NCBI RefSeq assembly: GCF_001542625.1
Contig: NZ_CP016279.1
Location: forward strand, 5,270,001 to 5,334,000
From: Streptomyces griseochromogenes
GTDB taxonomy: Bacteria; Actinomycetota; Actinomycetes; Streptomycetales; Streptomycetaceae
Direction of reading: 5' to 3'
DNA length: 64,000 nt
Shown here: piece by piece, positions 50,920 through 59,609 of the stretch
Position numbering within the stretch: position 1 is the stretch's first letter
Layout of the letters: the number at the start of each line of letters is the position of its first letter
The notes under the pieces: generated by a model
Databases searched by the model: none
What the model was told of the DNA's origin: nothing
Seen by the model: the letters and a program-made list of their open reading frames with translations, nothing else
Translations under genes and position numbers: made by a program

Positions 50920-53364
50920 GTGGCGGAGAGCGGCGTCAAACAACTACGGGTCCACCAGCGTGAAGCGTACGACGCCGCGGTGCGGGCCCTGTCCCGCATG
51001 CCCAGGGCCACGATCATCTCCGCCACCGGCACCGGAAAGACGATCACCGCCATCCGCATCGCCGAACACTTCGCTGGCCCGGGACACATCCTCGTCGTCG
51101 TCCCCTCCCTGAACCTGATCAGCCAGACCGCCTGGCACTGGCACGCCGACAGCCACATCACCCGCATGCTCGCCGTCTGCACACTCAAGCCGACCATGGT
51201 GAGCTTTTCCGGGGACCGCCTCACCGCCACCACCGACCCGGCCCACATCGCCAGCACCCTGGCCGCCTTCCCCGGCCCGGGCGTCGTGTTCACCACCTAC
51301 CAATCCCTCCCCGCGATCGCCCGCGCCCACCGGCACTACCGGCTCCCTCCCTGGGCCATCGTGATCATCGACGAGGCACACCGCAGCAGCGGCAGCAGCA
51401 ATAAGCAGTGGGCCACCATCCACCACGACCGCGAGATCCCCGCCGAACGCCGCCTCTACATGACCGCCACCCCCCGCATCTGGAAGCCCGAGGACCCCAC
51501 CGCACCACGCCGCCGCCGTCGTTCACCAGATCCCGACGAAAAACCCGAACCCCTGGCCTCCATGGACGACGCCTCCATCTACGGGCCCGTCGTCTACAAC
51601 CTCGGCCTCGCCGACGCCATCGACCGGGGCATCCTTGCCGACTACCGCATCGTCGCCCCGGTCATCACCGACGACGACCTGCGCGACATCCTCACCACCG
51701 ACGACATCTCCCGTCACCCCAACGGACTGCGGCTGGCTGCCCTGCAGGTCTGCCTGCTGCATGCGATGAGAACCCACAGCATCCGCCGGGTAATCAGCTT
51801 TCACAACCGCATCGCCTACGCCCGCCAGTTCAGCGACACCTTGCCCCACACCGTCCAGGCGGCTGCTGCCAACACCCGTATCAGCCGCCTGTGGGCCCAC
51901 GCCCTGCACAGCAAGCAGCCGCCCCGCCTGCGCGCCCAGTTCCTGGCCGAATTCGAAAGCATCCCCCTGCTGCGCCGCCGTACTGGCCCCGCCGACTCCG
52001 TCGACGGGGCCGTGCTGTCCAACGTCCGGGTCCTGGGCGAAGGAGTCGACGTGCCCGACGCGGACGCCGTCCTGTTCGCCGACCCCAAACGCAACGCCTC
52101 CGACATCATCCAGGCACTGGGCCGTGCCCTGCGCCAGCCCCCGGGCGCCGGCAAGATCGCCGTCCTGATCGTCCCCGTCTACATCGGCTCCCATCAAAGC
52201 ACCGAACAGGCCATGCTCTCCTCGGAGTTCGCCATCCTCTGGGAGGTCCTCAACGGACTGCGCACCCACGACTCACGCTACTGGCGGCGCCTGGGCGGCG
52301 ACCACGCCGACTTCCGGCGCACCATTCCCCGCCCCCCGGCGCCCGAGCGAGCCGGGGAAGTCGCCGCCGTCACCGAGCTGCGCACCCACCAGGTCGACAC
52401 CGGACTGTGGCAGGTCGGCTGGGAGGCCGCCATCCGCTACTTCGAATGCTGCGGACACCTCGACGTGCCCAGCGAGTACACCGACCGCACCGGATACCCC
52501 CTGGGGCTCTGGCTAGGCCAGCAACGCTCGCTGTACGCGCACGGCAGCCTCATCCCCGAGCGCGCCCTCGCCCTGACCAGCCTCAACATCTCCTGGCCTC
52601 ACCCCGAAGGAAGCTTCGAAGCCCATCTGGAACAGGCCATCGCCTTCGCCTCCCACCACGGCACGTTGGCCGTCACCCGAGCCCCCGCACCCAACGACCG
52701 GCCACTGGTGCGCTGGCTGGCCCGGCAGCGCCGACTGGCCGCAGACAAAAGGCTGCACGATGACCGCGTCGATGCCCTCATCGCCGTCGACCCCTGGTGG
52801 AATCCGCCCTGGGGCGTGTCCTGGCAATACGACTACACCCACCTCGCCCTCACCCCCAGCGTCTCCGCTACCACCCCCACGCCCGCCTCCGGCAAGGAGG
52901 CCGCGACCTGGCTGGACCACCAGCTCACCAACCTGCACACCCTGCATCCCCAGCAGATGCGGCTGCTGGCCCAACTCGCCGCCCAGCACCCCCACCTGCA
53001 CGCCCACACCATGCTGCTGCTGGCCGACCCCGCACCCCGCGCCCGCGCCTTCAGCCGCGGCCTGACGGCAGCCCGCCAGTTCCAGCAGCGCGAAGGCCAC
53101 CTTGACGTCACGCTGGCCCACCGCGAAGACGTTCACGGCGACGAGGTCCTCCTCGGCCAGTGGCTGCGCAGATGCCGCAGCGACACTGCGCAGATGACCA
53201 CACCCCAAGTCACGGCCCTTGTCGCACTCGGGATCGACCTGGACCCCGTCTTCAGGCCAGCCACCACCCACGAGGGCCCCATGGAGGATGTCCTCGGCGC
53301 CGACGCCTGGTGGTCCGAACCAGATCTGTCGTGGACCCGGCCGGCTCACCTCGCCCTCCGGTGA
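50920..53364 (+). CDS. DEAD/DEAH-box helicase with C-terminal HA repeats (beside operon 2)
   Basis: An 814-residue superfamily 2 helicase: Walker A ATGTGKT (about residues 35-41), motif II DEAH in IIDEAHRSSG, motif III in YMTATPRIW and motif VI in QALGRALRQ. The C-terminal ~280 residues hold HA repeats ('YFECCGHLDVPSEYTDRTGY', 'FQQREGHLDVTLAH'). The GTG start follows GAAGGGA. It is clearly related in layout to the helicase at 15608, and each is divergent from a Tn7-like module. Its substrate and role are unknown. Repeated association with these elements suggests cargo, or a factor helping target or process ends. Confidence 0.88.
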   Translation: MAESGVKQLRVHQREAYDAAVRALSRMPRATIISATGTGKTITAIRIAEHFAGPGHILVVVPSLNLISQTAWHWHADSHITRMLAVCTLKPTMVSFSGDRLTATTDPAHIASTLAAFPGPGVVFTTYQSLPAIARAHRHYRLPPWAIVIIDEAHRSSGSSNKQWATIHHDREIPAERRLYMTATPRIWKPEDPTAPRRRRRSPDPDEKPEPLASMDDASIYGPVVYNLGLADAIDRGILADYRIVAPVITDDDLRDILTTDDISRHPNGLRLAALQVCLLHAMRTHSIRRVISFHNRIAYARQFSDTLPHTVQAAAANTRISRLWAHALHSKQPPRLRAQFLAEFESIPLLRRRTGPADSVDGAVLSNVRVLGEGVDVPDADAVLFADPKRNASDIIQALGRALRQPPGAGKIAVLIVPVYIGSHQSTEQAMLSSEFAILWEVLNGLRTHDSRYWRRLGGDHADFRRTIPRPPAPERAGEVAAVTELRTHQVDTGLWQVGWEAAIRYFECCGHLDVPSEYTDRTGYPLGLWLGQQRSLYAHGSLIPERALALTSLNISWPHPEGSFEAHLEQAIAFASHHGTLAVTRAPAPNDRPLVRWLARQRRLAADKRLHDDRVDALIAVDPWWNPPWGVSWQYDYTHLALTPSVSATTPTPASGKEAATWLDHQLTNLHTLHPQQMRLLAQLAAQHPHLHAHTMLLLADPAPRARAFSRGLTAARQFQQREGHLDVTLAHREDVHGDEVLLGQWLRRCRSDTAQMTTPQVTALVALGIDLDPVFRPATTHEGPMEDVLGADAWWSEPDLSWTRPAHLALR

Positions 53365-53516
53365 CGGACCGGACTTGATACGGCAGTGCCCGTGACCGGC
53401 TGGATCCTGCGCTGACTCCGGCCCTGGCCAACGACCGAATCAGGCGATGATCGTGTGGCCTTTGCCTCGTGACCTGCTGACGGAGGGGCGGGATCACGGC
53501 AACGGAGAAGGCGACG

Positions 53517-53570
53517 TGATCGTCTGGAGCTTGCCCGAGTCGTCCGAGGGCAAGGAGGGCTGCACGATCA
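53517..53570. terminator. Nested hairpin between convergent genes
   Basis: Outer arms TGATCGT (53517-53523) / ACGATCA (53564-53570) enclose inner arms CTTGCCC (53530-53536) / GGGCAAG (53548-53554). It lies between the helicase stop (53364) and the stop of the convergent gene (53666), the expected place for a bidirectional terminator. The rest of 53365-53665 shows no gene. Confidence 0.5.
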
Positions 53571-53665
53571 TCCGGCTGAGCTCACCTTGAGGGAACGGCT
53601 CTGAAATGGGCGACAGGGCAGGTGCCTTGTCTTCACGCGTGCGGTGTGGCGGATTGCGGCGCGCT

Positions 53666-54673
53666 TTACGGCCGCTGGCCGTACAGATTCCATACCACCT
53701 CGTCGATGTCCCGCTCGTGGCGCCAGCGAGCCAGCGTACGCGTGGCGACGAGCCGGTCGAGCAGTTCGGCTGTCTGGTGCGGCGAGTGGCCGCACAGGCG
53801 GGCTAGCACGCCCATGTCGACGGTGTGCGTAGAGCAAGGGGAAGGGTGCGCGGCCAGGACGAGCGCAACCAACTGGACGGCAGGAGGTGCGGCAGTGTGC
53901 AGGGCCAGCGGTCTGGGGCGGAGCGCCCAGTGGGCGGCTCGGCGGCGTGCGCCGCGGCCGGGGGCCTGGTCCCTGACGGCAGCATCGAGCAGCTGCACCT
54001 CGACCGGCGTTGGCCTCAGATCCGGCGGCCGCAACCAGAAACCGTGAGCAAGTTCCTCCCAGATCTCGGTGCGTCCGCGCAGGCGCATGCTGCGCAGCAG
54101 CCCGGCAGGCAGCCGGACAAGGCCGTGAGCGTTGGCGCGTAGCGCCAACTGCAGGGCGAGAAGCCGGGCTGCGGGGGAGGTGCACCTCGGGAGCGCCGTG
54201 GCCAGATAGGTGAGCATCTCTCGCACGCGCAGGTACTCGTCTGCGCCCGGTCCAGGTACGCGTCGCACAGCCGTGGGGTCGGATGTGGGGGAGCGCGGAC
54301 TGCTGAGCAGAGTGTCGGGGACGACGGCGGTGTTGCCGGTTGCGGCCGCGCACGCCGCGCAGGCATCGGCCAGCCGCCAGGCGCGGCCGCTGTGGTCGCG
54401 GGTGAGGGCGAGCAGGACAGGGCCGGCGCAGCCGCGGTGGCGCGGATGCCACAGGCAACCCTGAGCACGGCACTGGCAAGTCCGCAGGTGCGTGGGCAGA
54501 GCGTCGGCGCGGGCGTGACTGGCCAAGTGGGCCAGGGCGGCAGACCGTGCGGACTCGGCCTGAAGGGGAAGCGTGTGGGCGGTGCAACGGATGCAGGCGA
54601 GGGTGGGCCCGCCTGGGCGCGGACGCAGTTCCACCGTCCAGATGCGCCGCACCGCGGCGCCGACGAGCCTCAT
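53666..54673 (-). CDS. Hypothetical Cys-rich DNA-binding-type protein
   Basis: A 335-residue protein. Near the N-terminus are CIRC, CQCRAQGC and 'CAACAAA', giving several CxxC-like pairs that could bind zinc. The C-terminus reads 'VDMGVLARLCGHSPHQTAEL' followed by LDRLVATRTLARW, a winged-helix-like segment. The ATG at 54673 was preferred over the longer open frame because the intergenic operators at 54753-54836 would otherwise be coding. It is divergent from the XRE regulator at 54850, which probably controls both. A transcription regulator of plasmid or defence genes is likely; the family is not named. Confidence 0.65.
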   Translation of the reverse strand: MRLVGAAVRRIWTVELRPRPGGPTLACIRCTAHTLPLQAESARSAALAHLASHARADALPTHLRTCQCRAQGCLWHPRHRGCAGPVLLALTRDHSGRAWRLADACAACAAATGNTAVVPDTLLSSPRSPTSDPTAVRRVPGPGADEYLRVREMLTYLATALPRCTSPAARLLALQLALRANAHGLVRLPAGLLRSMRLRGRTEIWEELAHGFWLRPPDLRPTPVEVQLLDAAVRDQAPGRGARRRAAHWALRPRPLALHTAAPPAVQLVALVLAAHPSPCSTHTVDMGVLARLCGHSPHQTAELLDRLVATRTLARWRHERDIDEVVWNLYGQRP

Positions 54674-54752
54674 CGGCTGGCTTTCCTCCTGTTCTGTCCG
54701 CGCCGTAGAGCCGGTTACCTGGCAGGCAGGCATTCCGGAACGGACGCACGCT

Positions 54753-54836
54753 AGTGCAGATCTGTGCACCGCGAATATCACCCCCGTTCCGGCAAATAGT
54801 GCAGAAGTCTGCACTGACAGGGCAGGGTCCTGCACC
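54753..54836. promoter_or_regulatory. Palindromic operator cluster between divergent genes
   Basis: AGTGCAGA-AG-TCTGCACT at 54798-54815 is a perfect inverted repeat with 8-bp arms. AGTGCAGA-TC-TGTGCACC at 54753-54770 is a near-perfect copy, 45 bp away centre to centre. A half-site (CTGCACC) lies at 54830-54836, 14 bp before the GTG of the XRE gene. The arrangement strongly suggests binding of the XRE product and repression of both divergent genes. Confidence 0.7.
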
Positions 54837-54849
54837 GTCGGATGGTGGA

Positions 54850-55113
54850 GTGACGATCTTGCCGCCCGACCCCGACCTCACCGCACTGCGTGTCGAACTC
54901 GCGCGGTTGAGGGGCGAGCGCGGCTGGACCTTCGACGAGCTCGCCGAACGCAGCGGCCTTGCGCGACGCACCCTCATTGACCTCGAACACGGCCGCACCA
55001 GCGGCAGCCTCACCACCTGGCACACTCTCGCCCACACCTTCGACGTGCCGATCGAACAGCTGCTGGGCACCCTCTGCGACGACCACACGCCGCCTGGTGT
55101 CAGCAAGTCCTGA
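54850..55113 (+). CDS. XRE-family transcriptional regulator
   Basis: An 87-residue protein consisting almost only of a Cro/CI-type HTH: 'LARLRGERGWTFDELAERSG', LARRTLIDLEHGRTSGSLTT and 'LAHTFDVPIEQLLG' give helices 1-5 in the usual order. The GTG start closely follows GGTGGA. Palindromes at 54753-54836 lie immediately upstream, so autoregulation and control of the divergent Cys-rich gene are expected. No extra effector domain is present. In Streptomyces such stand-alone XRE proteins commonly guard mobile or defence genes. Between its stop and 55286 no gene is seen. Confidence 0.85.
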   Translation: MTILPPDPDLTALRVELARLRGERGWTFDELAERSGLARRTLIDLEHGRTSGSLTTWHTLAHTFDVPIEQLLGTLCDDHTPPGVSKS

Positions 55114-55285
55114 ACCCCTCCGCCCGCCAGCGGGCACACCTGGCTGCGAATCACCCGAACCGATGAGCCGCCATCAAACACCTGCCCGAACTGGGGCTTA
55201 TGTGTTCGAGGCTGCTGCGCCAAACGTGGGACATACCCGCTGACACATTGCGCCCGGCCACGTGTCGCCTGGCACGGTCGCCGCC

Positions 55286-56155
55286 ATGCGCCCCCGCCCC
55301 GCACACACCGGCCGCCATTGGGACGACAGCCCCCGCCGCATCCCTCCCCGCCGTTCCCTGCAGATCGCCTCAAACAGCCCCAGCCGCCTGCTACGCGCCG
55401 GGCAGACCAGCCGCTGCCGCCACTGCGGCACCCGCATCGACTGGTACCCCCGTCACGACGACCGGCCCATCGCCCTGCACCCCACGGAAGTAGCCACCGC
55501 TGACGTCTCCCAAGCCTGCCGCTGGCACCTCAGCGGCGGTATCGCCCACCCGCATGACGACGGCAGCGGATGGTGCCGCATCCCGCATGCCGCCCTCTGC
55601 CCCCAGCAGACCCCCCACCCCCGAACCAGCAGTCCCCGCCTCACACCGCTGCGCCGCGAACTGGCCCTTCGCTCCCGGCGCCTGATCGACACCGGCGCCT
55701 TCACCCCTCAATCCCACACCCCCGCCACCGCAACCCCAGAAGACGACGACAAGCAACCCGCCCGTCCTGTCGCCCGCATCCTTCTCGTCGACTACCTCGG
55801 CGAAGGACCCATTGAAGAGATCCATTGCGTCGCCCAGACCCGCCAAAGGCGCCGCTGCACGCACCCCATCCTCGACCCGGCCCGCCCCACAGGACACTGG
55901 ACGCTGCTGCCCACCCAGCCCCGACACGGCCAACTCACCCTGCCCGACACACACATGGCCGTCTATGACCTCAGCCACCTGCCCTACGCGGACCAACTGC
56001 GCTGGCGCACCCAACGCTGCACCAACCACGCCGCCACCCCAACGGCAGCCGACCTGGCCCTGGCCGGCTGGCAGCCCTTCGACCCGCTCCTCCACACCGT
56101 TCACATCCACACCCAGCTGCCGCCCCCGCAGCCTCACCACCTCCGCCGAAGGTGA
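55286..56155 (+). CDS. DUF6083-type zinc-binding protein
   Basis: A 289-residue protein. The N-terminal block 'SRLLRAGQTSRCRHCGTRID' followed by WYPRHDDRPIALHP is characteristic of the actinobacterial DUF6083 family, with CRHC and later CRW / CRI / ALC residues making probable zinc sites. The C-terminal ~110 residues carry further Cys (CVAQTRQRRRCTHP, CTNH). There is no signal peptide. It is followed after 3 bp by the next gene and then by a UvrD-type helicase with a 4-bp overlap, so these three form an operon. The family has no known function that I can name. A GTG at 55262 is an alternative start. Confidence 0.7.
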   Translation: MRPRPAHTGRHWDDSPRRIPPRRSLQIASNSPSRLLRAGQTSRCRHCGTRIDWYPRHDDRPIALHPTEVATADVSQACRWHLSGGIAHPHDDGSGWCRIPHAALCPQQTPHPRTSSPRLTPLRRELALRSRRLIDTGAFTPQSHTPATATPEDDDKQPARPVARILLVDYLGEGPIEEIHCVAQTRQRRRCTHPILDPARPTGHWTLLPTQPRHGQLTLPDTHMAVYDLSHLPYADQLRWRTQRCTNHAATPTAADLALAGWQPFDPLLHTVHIHTQLPPPQPHHLRRR

Positions 56156-56158
56156 CAG

Positions 56159-56638
56159 ATGCCCCACCACGCTCTAGAGATCACCCTCACACAAGCCCTG
56201 GACCTGCTCGAACTCGACACCGCGCGCCACAGAATGCCGCTCGCCGCCAACCACGACACCACCCGGCTCATAGCCCTCATCGACGCCAAGACACCCCACC
56301 GGGCTGCACGTCGGCTGCGCCACCAGCTCGGGGGACTGCTGCCCATCGACGTGATCACCACGCACTACCCCGACGCGGAGCACAAAGCGCTGCTCAACGT
56401 GGCATTTCCCCCTCACGCGCACGCTGCCATGAAGGCCGAAGCCCGCCGGACCGGCCTGCCCCCGGAGCGCTTCGTGGAACTGGCTGTGCACCGAGCCCTG
56501 ACCAGCCACGCCGAGCAAGAAATCGACCGCCTCAGTCAGGACGTGCACCGGATTCTGGCCCGCACCACCCCAGCACACCTGCTCGCCGCCGTCGGGCACG
56601 CACTCACCCGACTCCCCAAGGACGACCCCACGCCATGA
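56159..56638 (+). CDS. Small hypothetical protein coupled to UvrD-type helicase
   Basis: A 159-residue protein, mostly helical. The middle part 'LNVAFPPHAHAAMKAEARRT' followed by GLPPERFVELAVHRAL has the strand-helix-helix spacing of a ribbon-helix-helix or CopG-like domain. Its stop overlaps the helicase start (ATGA, 56635-56638), so the two are stoichiometrically linked. A DNA-binding accessory to the helicase is the simplest reading; this is inference. Confidence 0.65.
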   Translation: MPHHALEITLTQALDLLELDTARHRMPLAANHDTTRLIALIDAKTPHRAARRLRHQLGGLLPIDVITTHYPDAEHKALLNVAFPPHAHAAMKAEARRTGLPPERFVELAVHRALTSHAEQEIDRLSQDVHRILARTTPAHLLAAVGHALTRLPKDDPTP

Positions 56639-58101
56639 AACCAACCGACGAACAGACCGCCGCAGCCGACGCCTTCCACGCCGGCGAACACCTGGCCCTG
56701 CAAGCCGGCGCCGGCACCGGCAAAACCACCACCCTGGCCCTGCTCGCCCGCACCACCCCACGCCGCGGCCGCTACCTCGCCTACAACCGGGCCATCGCCC
56801 AAGACGCCACCGCCCGCTTCCCACGCACCGTCCAGTGCAAGACCACCCACGCCCTGGCCTACGCCGTCGTCGGCCACCGCTACACCCGCCGCCTGAACGC
56901 CCCACGCCGCCCCGCCTGGCAGACCGGACAGGCCCTCGGCCTGACCAAAGCCATCCGCATCGGCGAACGCGACCTCTCCCAACGAGCCCTGTCCAACGCC
57001 CTCCTGCGCACCGTCACCCGCTTCTGTCACACCGCCGACGAAACGATCACCCCTCACCACGTACCGAAACTGCGCGGCCTCGAGGACAAGGACCTGCACC
57101 GCGAACTCGCCACCCACATCATCCCCGTCGCCCGCAAAGCCTGGACCGATCTGCAAAACCCCGACGACGGCTGCGTCCGCTTCGAACACGACCACTACCT
57201 CAAGATCTGGGCCCTCACCCAGCCCAAACTCGACGCCGACTACCTGCTCCTGGACGAAGCCCAGGACACCGACCCCGTCGTCGAACAGATCTTCCTCAAC
57301 CAGCGCCACCACGCCCAGCTCGTCATGGTCGGCGACTCCGCACAAGCCATCTACCAGTGGCGCGGCGCCAAAGACGTCATTGCCGGCTTCAACGGCACCC
57401 ACCTGACCCTGTCGCAGTCCTTCCGCTTCGGACCCCACCTCGCCGAGGAAGCCAACCGCTGGCTGCACCTGGCCGACGCCCCCCTCCGCCTTACCGGCAC
57501 CCCCGCAGTACCGACCGAAATCGGCCCCGTCACCAACCCCGACGCCGTCCTGTGCCGCACCAACGTCGGCGCCATGGCCCACGTCATGACCTTGATGGCC
57601 GCCGGATGCCAAGTCGCCCTGACCGGGGGAGGAGACGGCCTGCGCGCCCTCGCCCAGGCTTCCCGCGACCTGAAAGAGGGCCGCCGCACTCACCACCCCG
57701 AACTGGTCCTCTTCCCCTGCTGGGGTGACCTGCAGGACTACGCCGCCCATGACCCCGCCGGACGCGACCTCCAGCCGCTCGTCAACCTTGTCGACACCCA
57801 CGGCACCGGCGCCATCCTCGCTGCCGTCGCCCAGCTCGTCCCCGAACCACACGCTCAGGTCACCATCTCCACCGCCCATAAGGCCAAAGGTCGCGAATGG
57901 CCTCGCGTGCTCATCGCCGACGACTTCGCCCGCCCCCAAGACCAGCAACTGGGCAATCAGAGCGGTTGCACAACGTCTCCCGGCCCGATTGACGATGCCG
58001 AAGCCCGCCTGGCCTATGTAGCCGTCACTCGCACCCGCCAGCGCTTGGACCTTGGAGGCCTGACCTGGATCCGCGATATCCCCGACACCCGTGACTACTG
58101 A
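56635..58101 (+). CDS. UvrD/Rep-family superfamily 1 helicase (short form)
   Basis: A 488-residue protein with SF1A motifs in order: Walker A 'LQAGAGTGKTTTLALLAR' (about residues 22-39), motif Ic 'CKTTHALAY', motif II LLLDEAQDTDP, motif III GDSAQAIYQWRGA, motif IV LSQSFRFG, motif V VTISTAHKAKGREW and motif VI AYVAVTRTRQR. It is shorter than canonical UvrD (~720) because the 1B/2B insertions are reduced, a layout typical of UvrD-like helicases in plasmid and defence operons. It unwinds DNA 3'-5' by family expectation. The partner genes (DUF6083 and a small DNA-binding-like protein) are unusual for repair helicases. Confidence 0.85.
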   Translation: MKPTDEQTAAADAFHAGEHLALQAGAGTGKTTTLALLARTTPRRGRYLAYNRAIAQDATARFPRTVQCKTTHALAYAVVGHRYTRRLNAPRRPAWQTGQALGLTKAIRIGERDLSQRALSNALLRTVTRFCHTADETITPHHVPKLRGLEDKDLHRELATHIIPVARKAWTDLQNPDDGCVRFEHDHYLKIWALTQPKLDADYLLLDEAQDTDPVVEQIFLNQRHHAQLVMVGDSAQAIYQWRGAKDVIAGFNGTHLTLSQSFRFGPHLAEEANRWLHLADAPLRLTGTPAVPTEIGPVTNPDAVLCRTNVGAMAHVMTLMAAGCQVALTGGGDGLRALAQASRDLKEGRRTHHPELVLFPCWGDLQDYAAHDPAGRDLQPLVNLVDTHGTGAILAAVAQLVPEPHAQVTISTAHKAKGREWPRVLIADDFARPQDQQLGNQSGCTTSPGPIDDAEARLAYVAVTRTRQRLDLGGLTWIRDIPDTRDY

Positions 58102-58174
58102 GGTTCGGTTCGGGGTGACGGAGATCTCGGTGGTGGGTGTATCCCAGTGTCATGCGGTATCCCGATAGGGGACC

Positions 58175-58604
58175 GTGAAGCAGCGGGCTCAGAGGGAGCA
58201 AGTACGGATCGAGGCCGCCGAGCTATTCACGCAAGGGGTGGCGCCACCGCAGGTCGCGCGGCGTCTGAGGGTCTCCCGGAAGTCGGCGTATGCCTACCTC
58301 GTCGTTGTTCGTTTCCGCTGGTTGTTGGTGACCGTCATGAGTGCTGTCCAAGCCGTGGCGGCCGTCGTATCGCTCAGACGTGACGGCCGTCGCGGACGAG
58401 CTGGACCGGACCCGCAAAGGCATCGAGTCTTCCACGCGATTGGGCCGCCACCGTTGGGTCGTCGAGAGAACCGTGTCCTGGCTGGCCGGATGCCGGCGCC
58501 TGCACCGTCGTTACGAACGCGAGGCCGAGCACTTCCTCGCCTTCGTCGGCCTGGCGGCGCTTCCGATCGGATACCGCCGCCTGACCAAGACCGTCAGGAC
58601 CTGA
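58175..58604 (+). pseudogene. Composite transposase debris (IS630-type 5' piece, IS5-type 3' piece)
   Basis: 58175 to about 58300 encodes 'REQVRIEAAELFTQGVAPPQ' followed by VARRLRVSRKSAYA, the N-terminal HTH of IS630-family transposases. From about 58410 a different frame encodes 'RKGIESSTRLGRHRWVVERT' and WLAGCRRLHRRYEREAEHFLAF, the C-terminus of an IS5-family transposase with the catalytic Glu, nearly the same as the intact IS at 40260. Neither piece is functional. The junction looks like a deletion or nested insertion scar. It lies just outside the helicase operon and the polymorphic-toxin locus. Confidence 0.7.
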
Positions 58605-58953
58605 GCCGATTCTGCTGAGGATCGAAGCAGACCAGCCCCATCGAGTCTGCGAGGGCGGCTGCCCAGTCAGAGACCTCCTCAGCCCTGCTCCAACTCATCG
58701 GAAAGTAGACGAGAGGGCCACCGGCCCCACCGATCAACGGTCCTGCGGACCAAGGCGAGGCGTCCTCCACATCATCCGTCACGTCATCCCACCGCTCCAC
58801 AAGCGCGGCAACGTAAGCTGCGATGCGCTCGGTCGGAGGAGAAGAGCCCACCTCTGTGTCCAGGTAGCGGTCGAAGAGGTCCGTGAAGACTCGACCGGCG
58901 GTCCTGTCATCTGCCGGCCGCTCTCCTTCCCAGACGGCCAAGTCGTAACTCAT
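58594..58953 (-). CDS. Small acidic protein, possible immunity or orphan immunity gene
   Basis: A 119-residue acidic protein starting MSYDLAVWEGERPADD, an opening seen in many small Streptomyces proteins near polymorphic toxins. There is no signal peptide or membrane segment. It lies 110 bp downstream of the SMI1/KNR4-type immunity gene on the same strand, so it may be a second cassette of the toxin locus. Its 3' end overlaps the transposase debris by about 11 bp. Immunity function is inferred from position and composition. Confidence 0.6.
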   Translation of the reverse strand: MSYDLAVWEGERPADDRTAGRVFTDLFDRYLDTEVGSSPPTERIAAYVAALVERWDDVTDDVEDASPWSAGPLIGGAGGPLVYFPMSWSRAEEVSDWAAALADSMGLVCFDPQQNRLRS

Positions 58954-59063
58954 GCTCGGAGGCTCTCACACCGCAATGACAAGACATCGCTGCGGCTGGC
59001 AGGTGCCAAAGGAAACGATGTCTTACACAAAGTTCCGTACACGCCTTCACGAGATCTTCGTCC

Positions 59064-59609
59064 TCACCCGTTGGCGAAGATCTCCTCGTTGGTTTCGAAG
59101 AGGTGTTCGTCCATGGGCATGTCGGGGAAGTACTCGGATTCGATTTCTCCTGTCATCAATGAGAGCAGGAAGGAGGTGCAGGGGCCGGAGTGGCGTTCCC
59201 ATTCGGGGCCGCGGCCTTCGTTGATCAGGACGGGCCAGTTTTCGGGCTTCTGGCCGGGGGTGGAGAGCAGGTAGAGGACCTCGCCGCCCTCGTCCTCGTA
59301 GGCCCAGGGGATGAGGCGGGCGCCTTCCTGCTCCAGTTCGGCGGGGCGGGGCTCGCCGTGGTCCCACAGTTGCTGCAGTGACTCGCGGCACTGGGCGTCC
59401 ATAGAGATCAGGTCGTAGCGCGGGCGTGGGCAGCCGGGCTCCAGCAGCCAGACGTTCTCGTCGAAGAGACCCCCGCCGTAGGTGTCGACCAGTTCCTTGT
59501 AGTCCTCCGGCAGCGGCGTTCCTAGCTGCTCCTCGACGGCGGCCCAGTCCTTGGGTGTCGTTTCCGGGGGCGGAAGCAGTTCGGTGAGGCGGGTGAGGGA
59601 GGGGTTCAT
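59064..59609 (-). CDS. SMI1/KNR4 (SUKH) family immunity protein
   Basis: A 181-residue acidic protein. The SUKH-fold opening is readable as 'DWAAVEEQLGTPLPEDYKEL' followed by VDTYGGGLFDENVWLL, with the conserved G-x-L and later W and acidic positions. Such proteins sit directly after polymorphic toxin genes and bind the toxin domain. The ATG overlaps the RHS stop by one base (TGATG), so the immunity protein is made together with the toxin. The sequence ends ETNEEIFANG. The partner is the nuclease tip of the adjacent RHS protein. Confidence 0.85.
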   Translation of the reverse strand: MNPSLTRLTELLPPPETTPKDWAAVEEQLGTPLPEDYKELVDTYGGGLFDENVWLLEPGCPRPRYDLISMDAQCRESLQQLWDHGEPRPAELEQEGARLIPWAYEDEGGEVLYLLSTPGQKPENWPVLINEGRGPEWERHSGPCTSFLLSLMTGEIESEYFPDMPMDEHLFETNEEIFANG

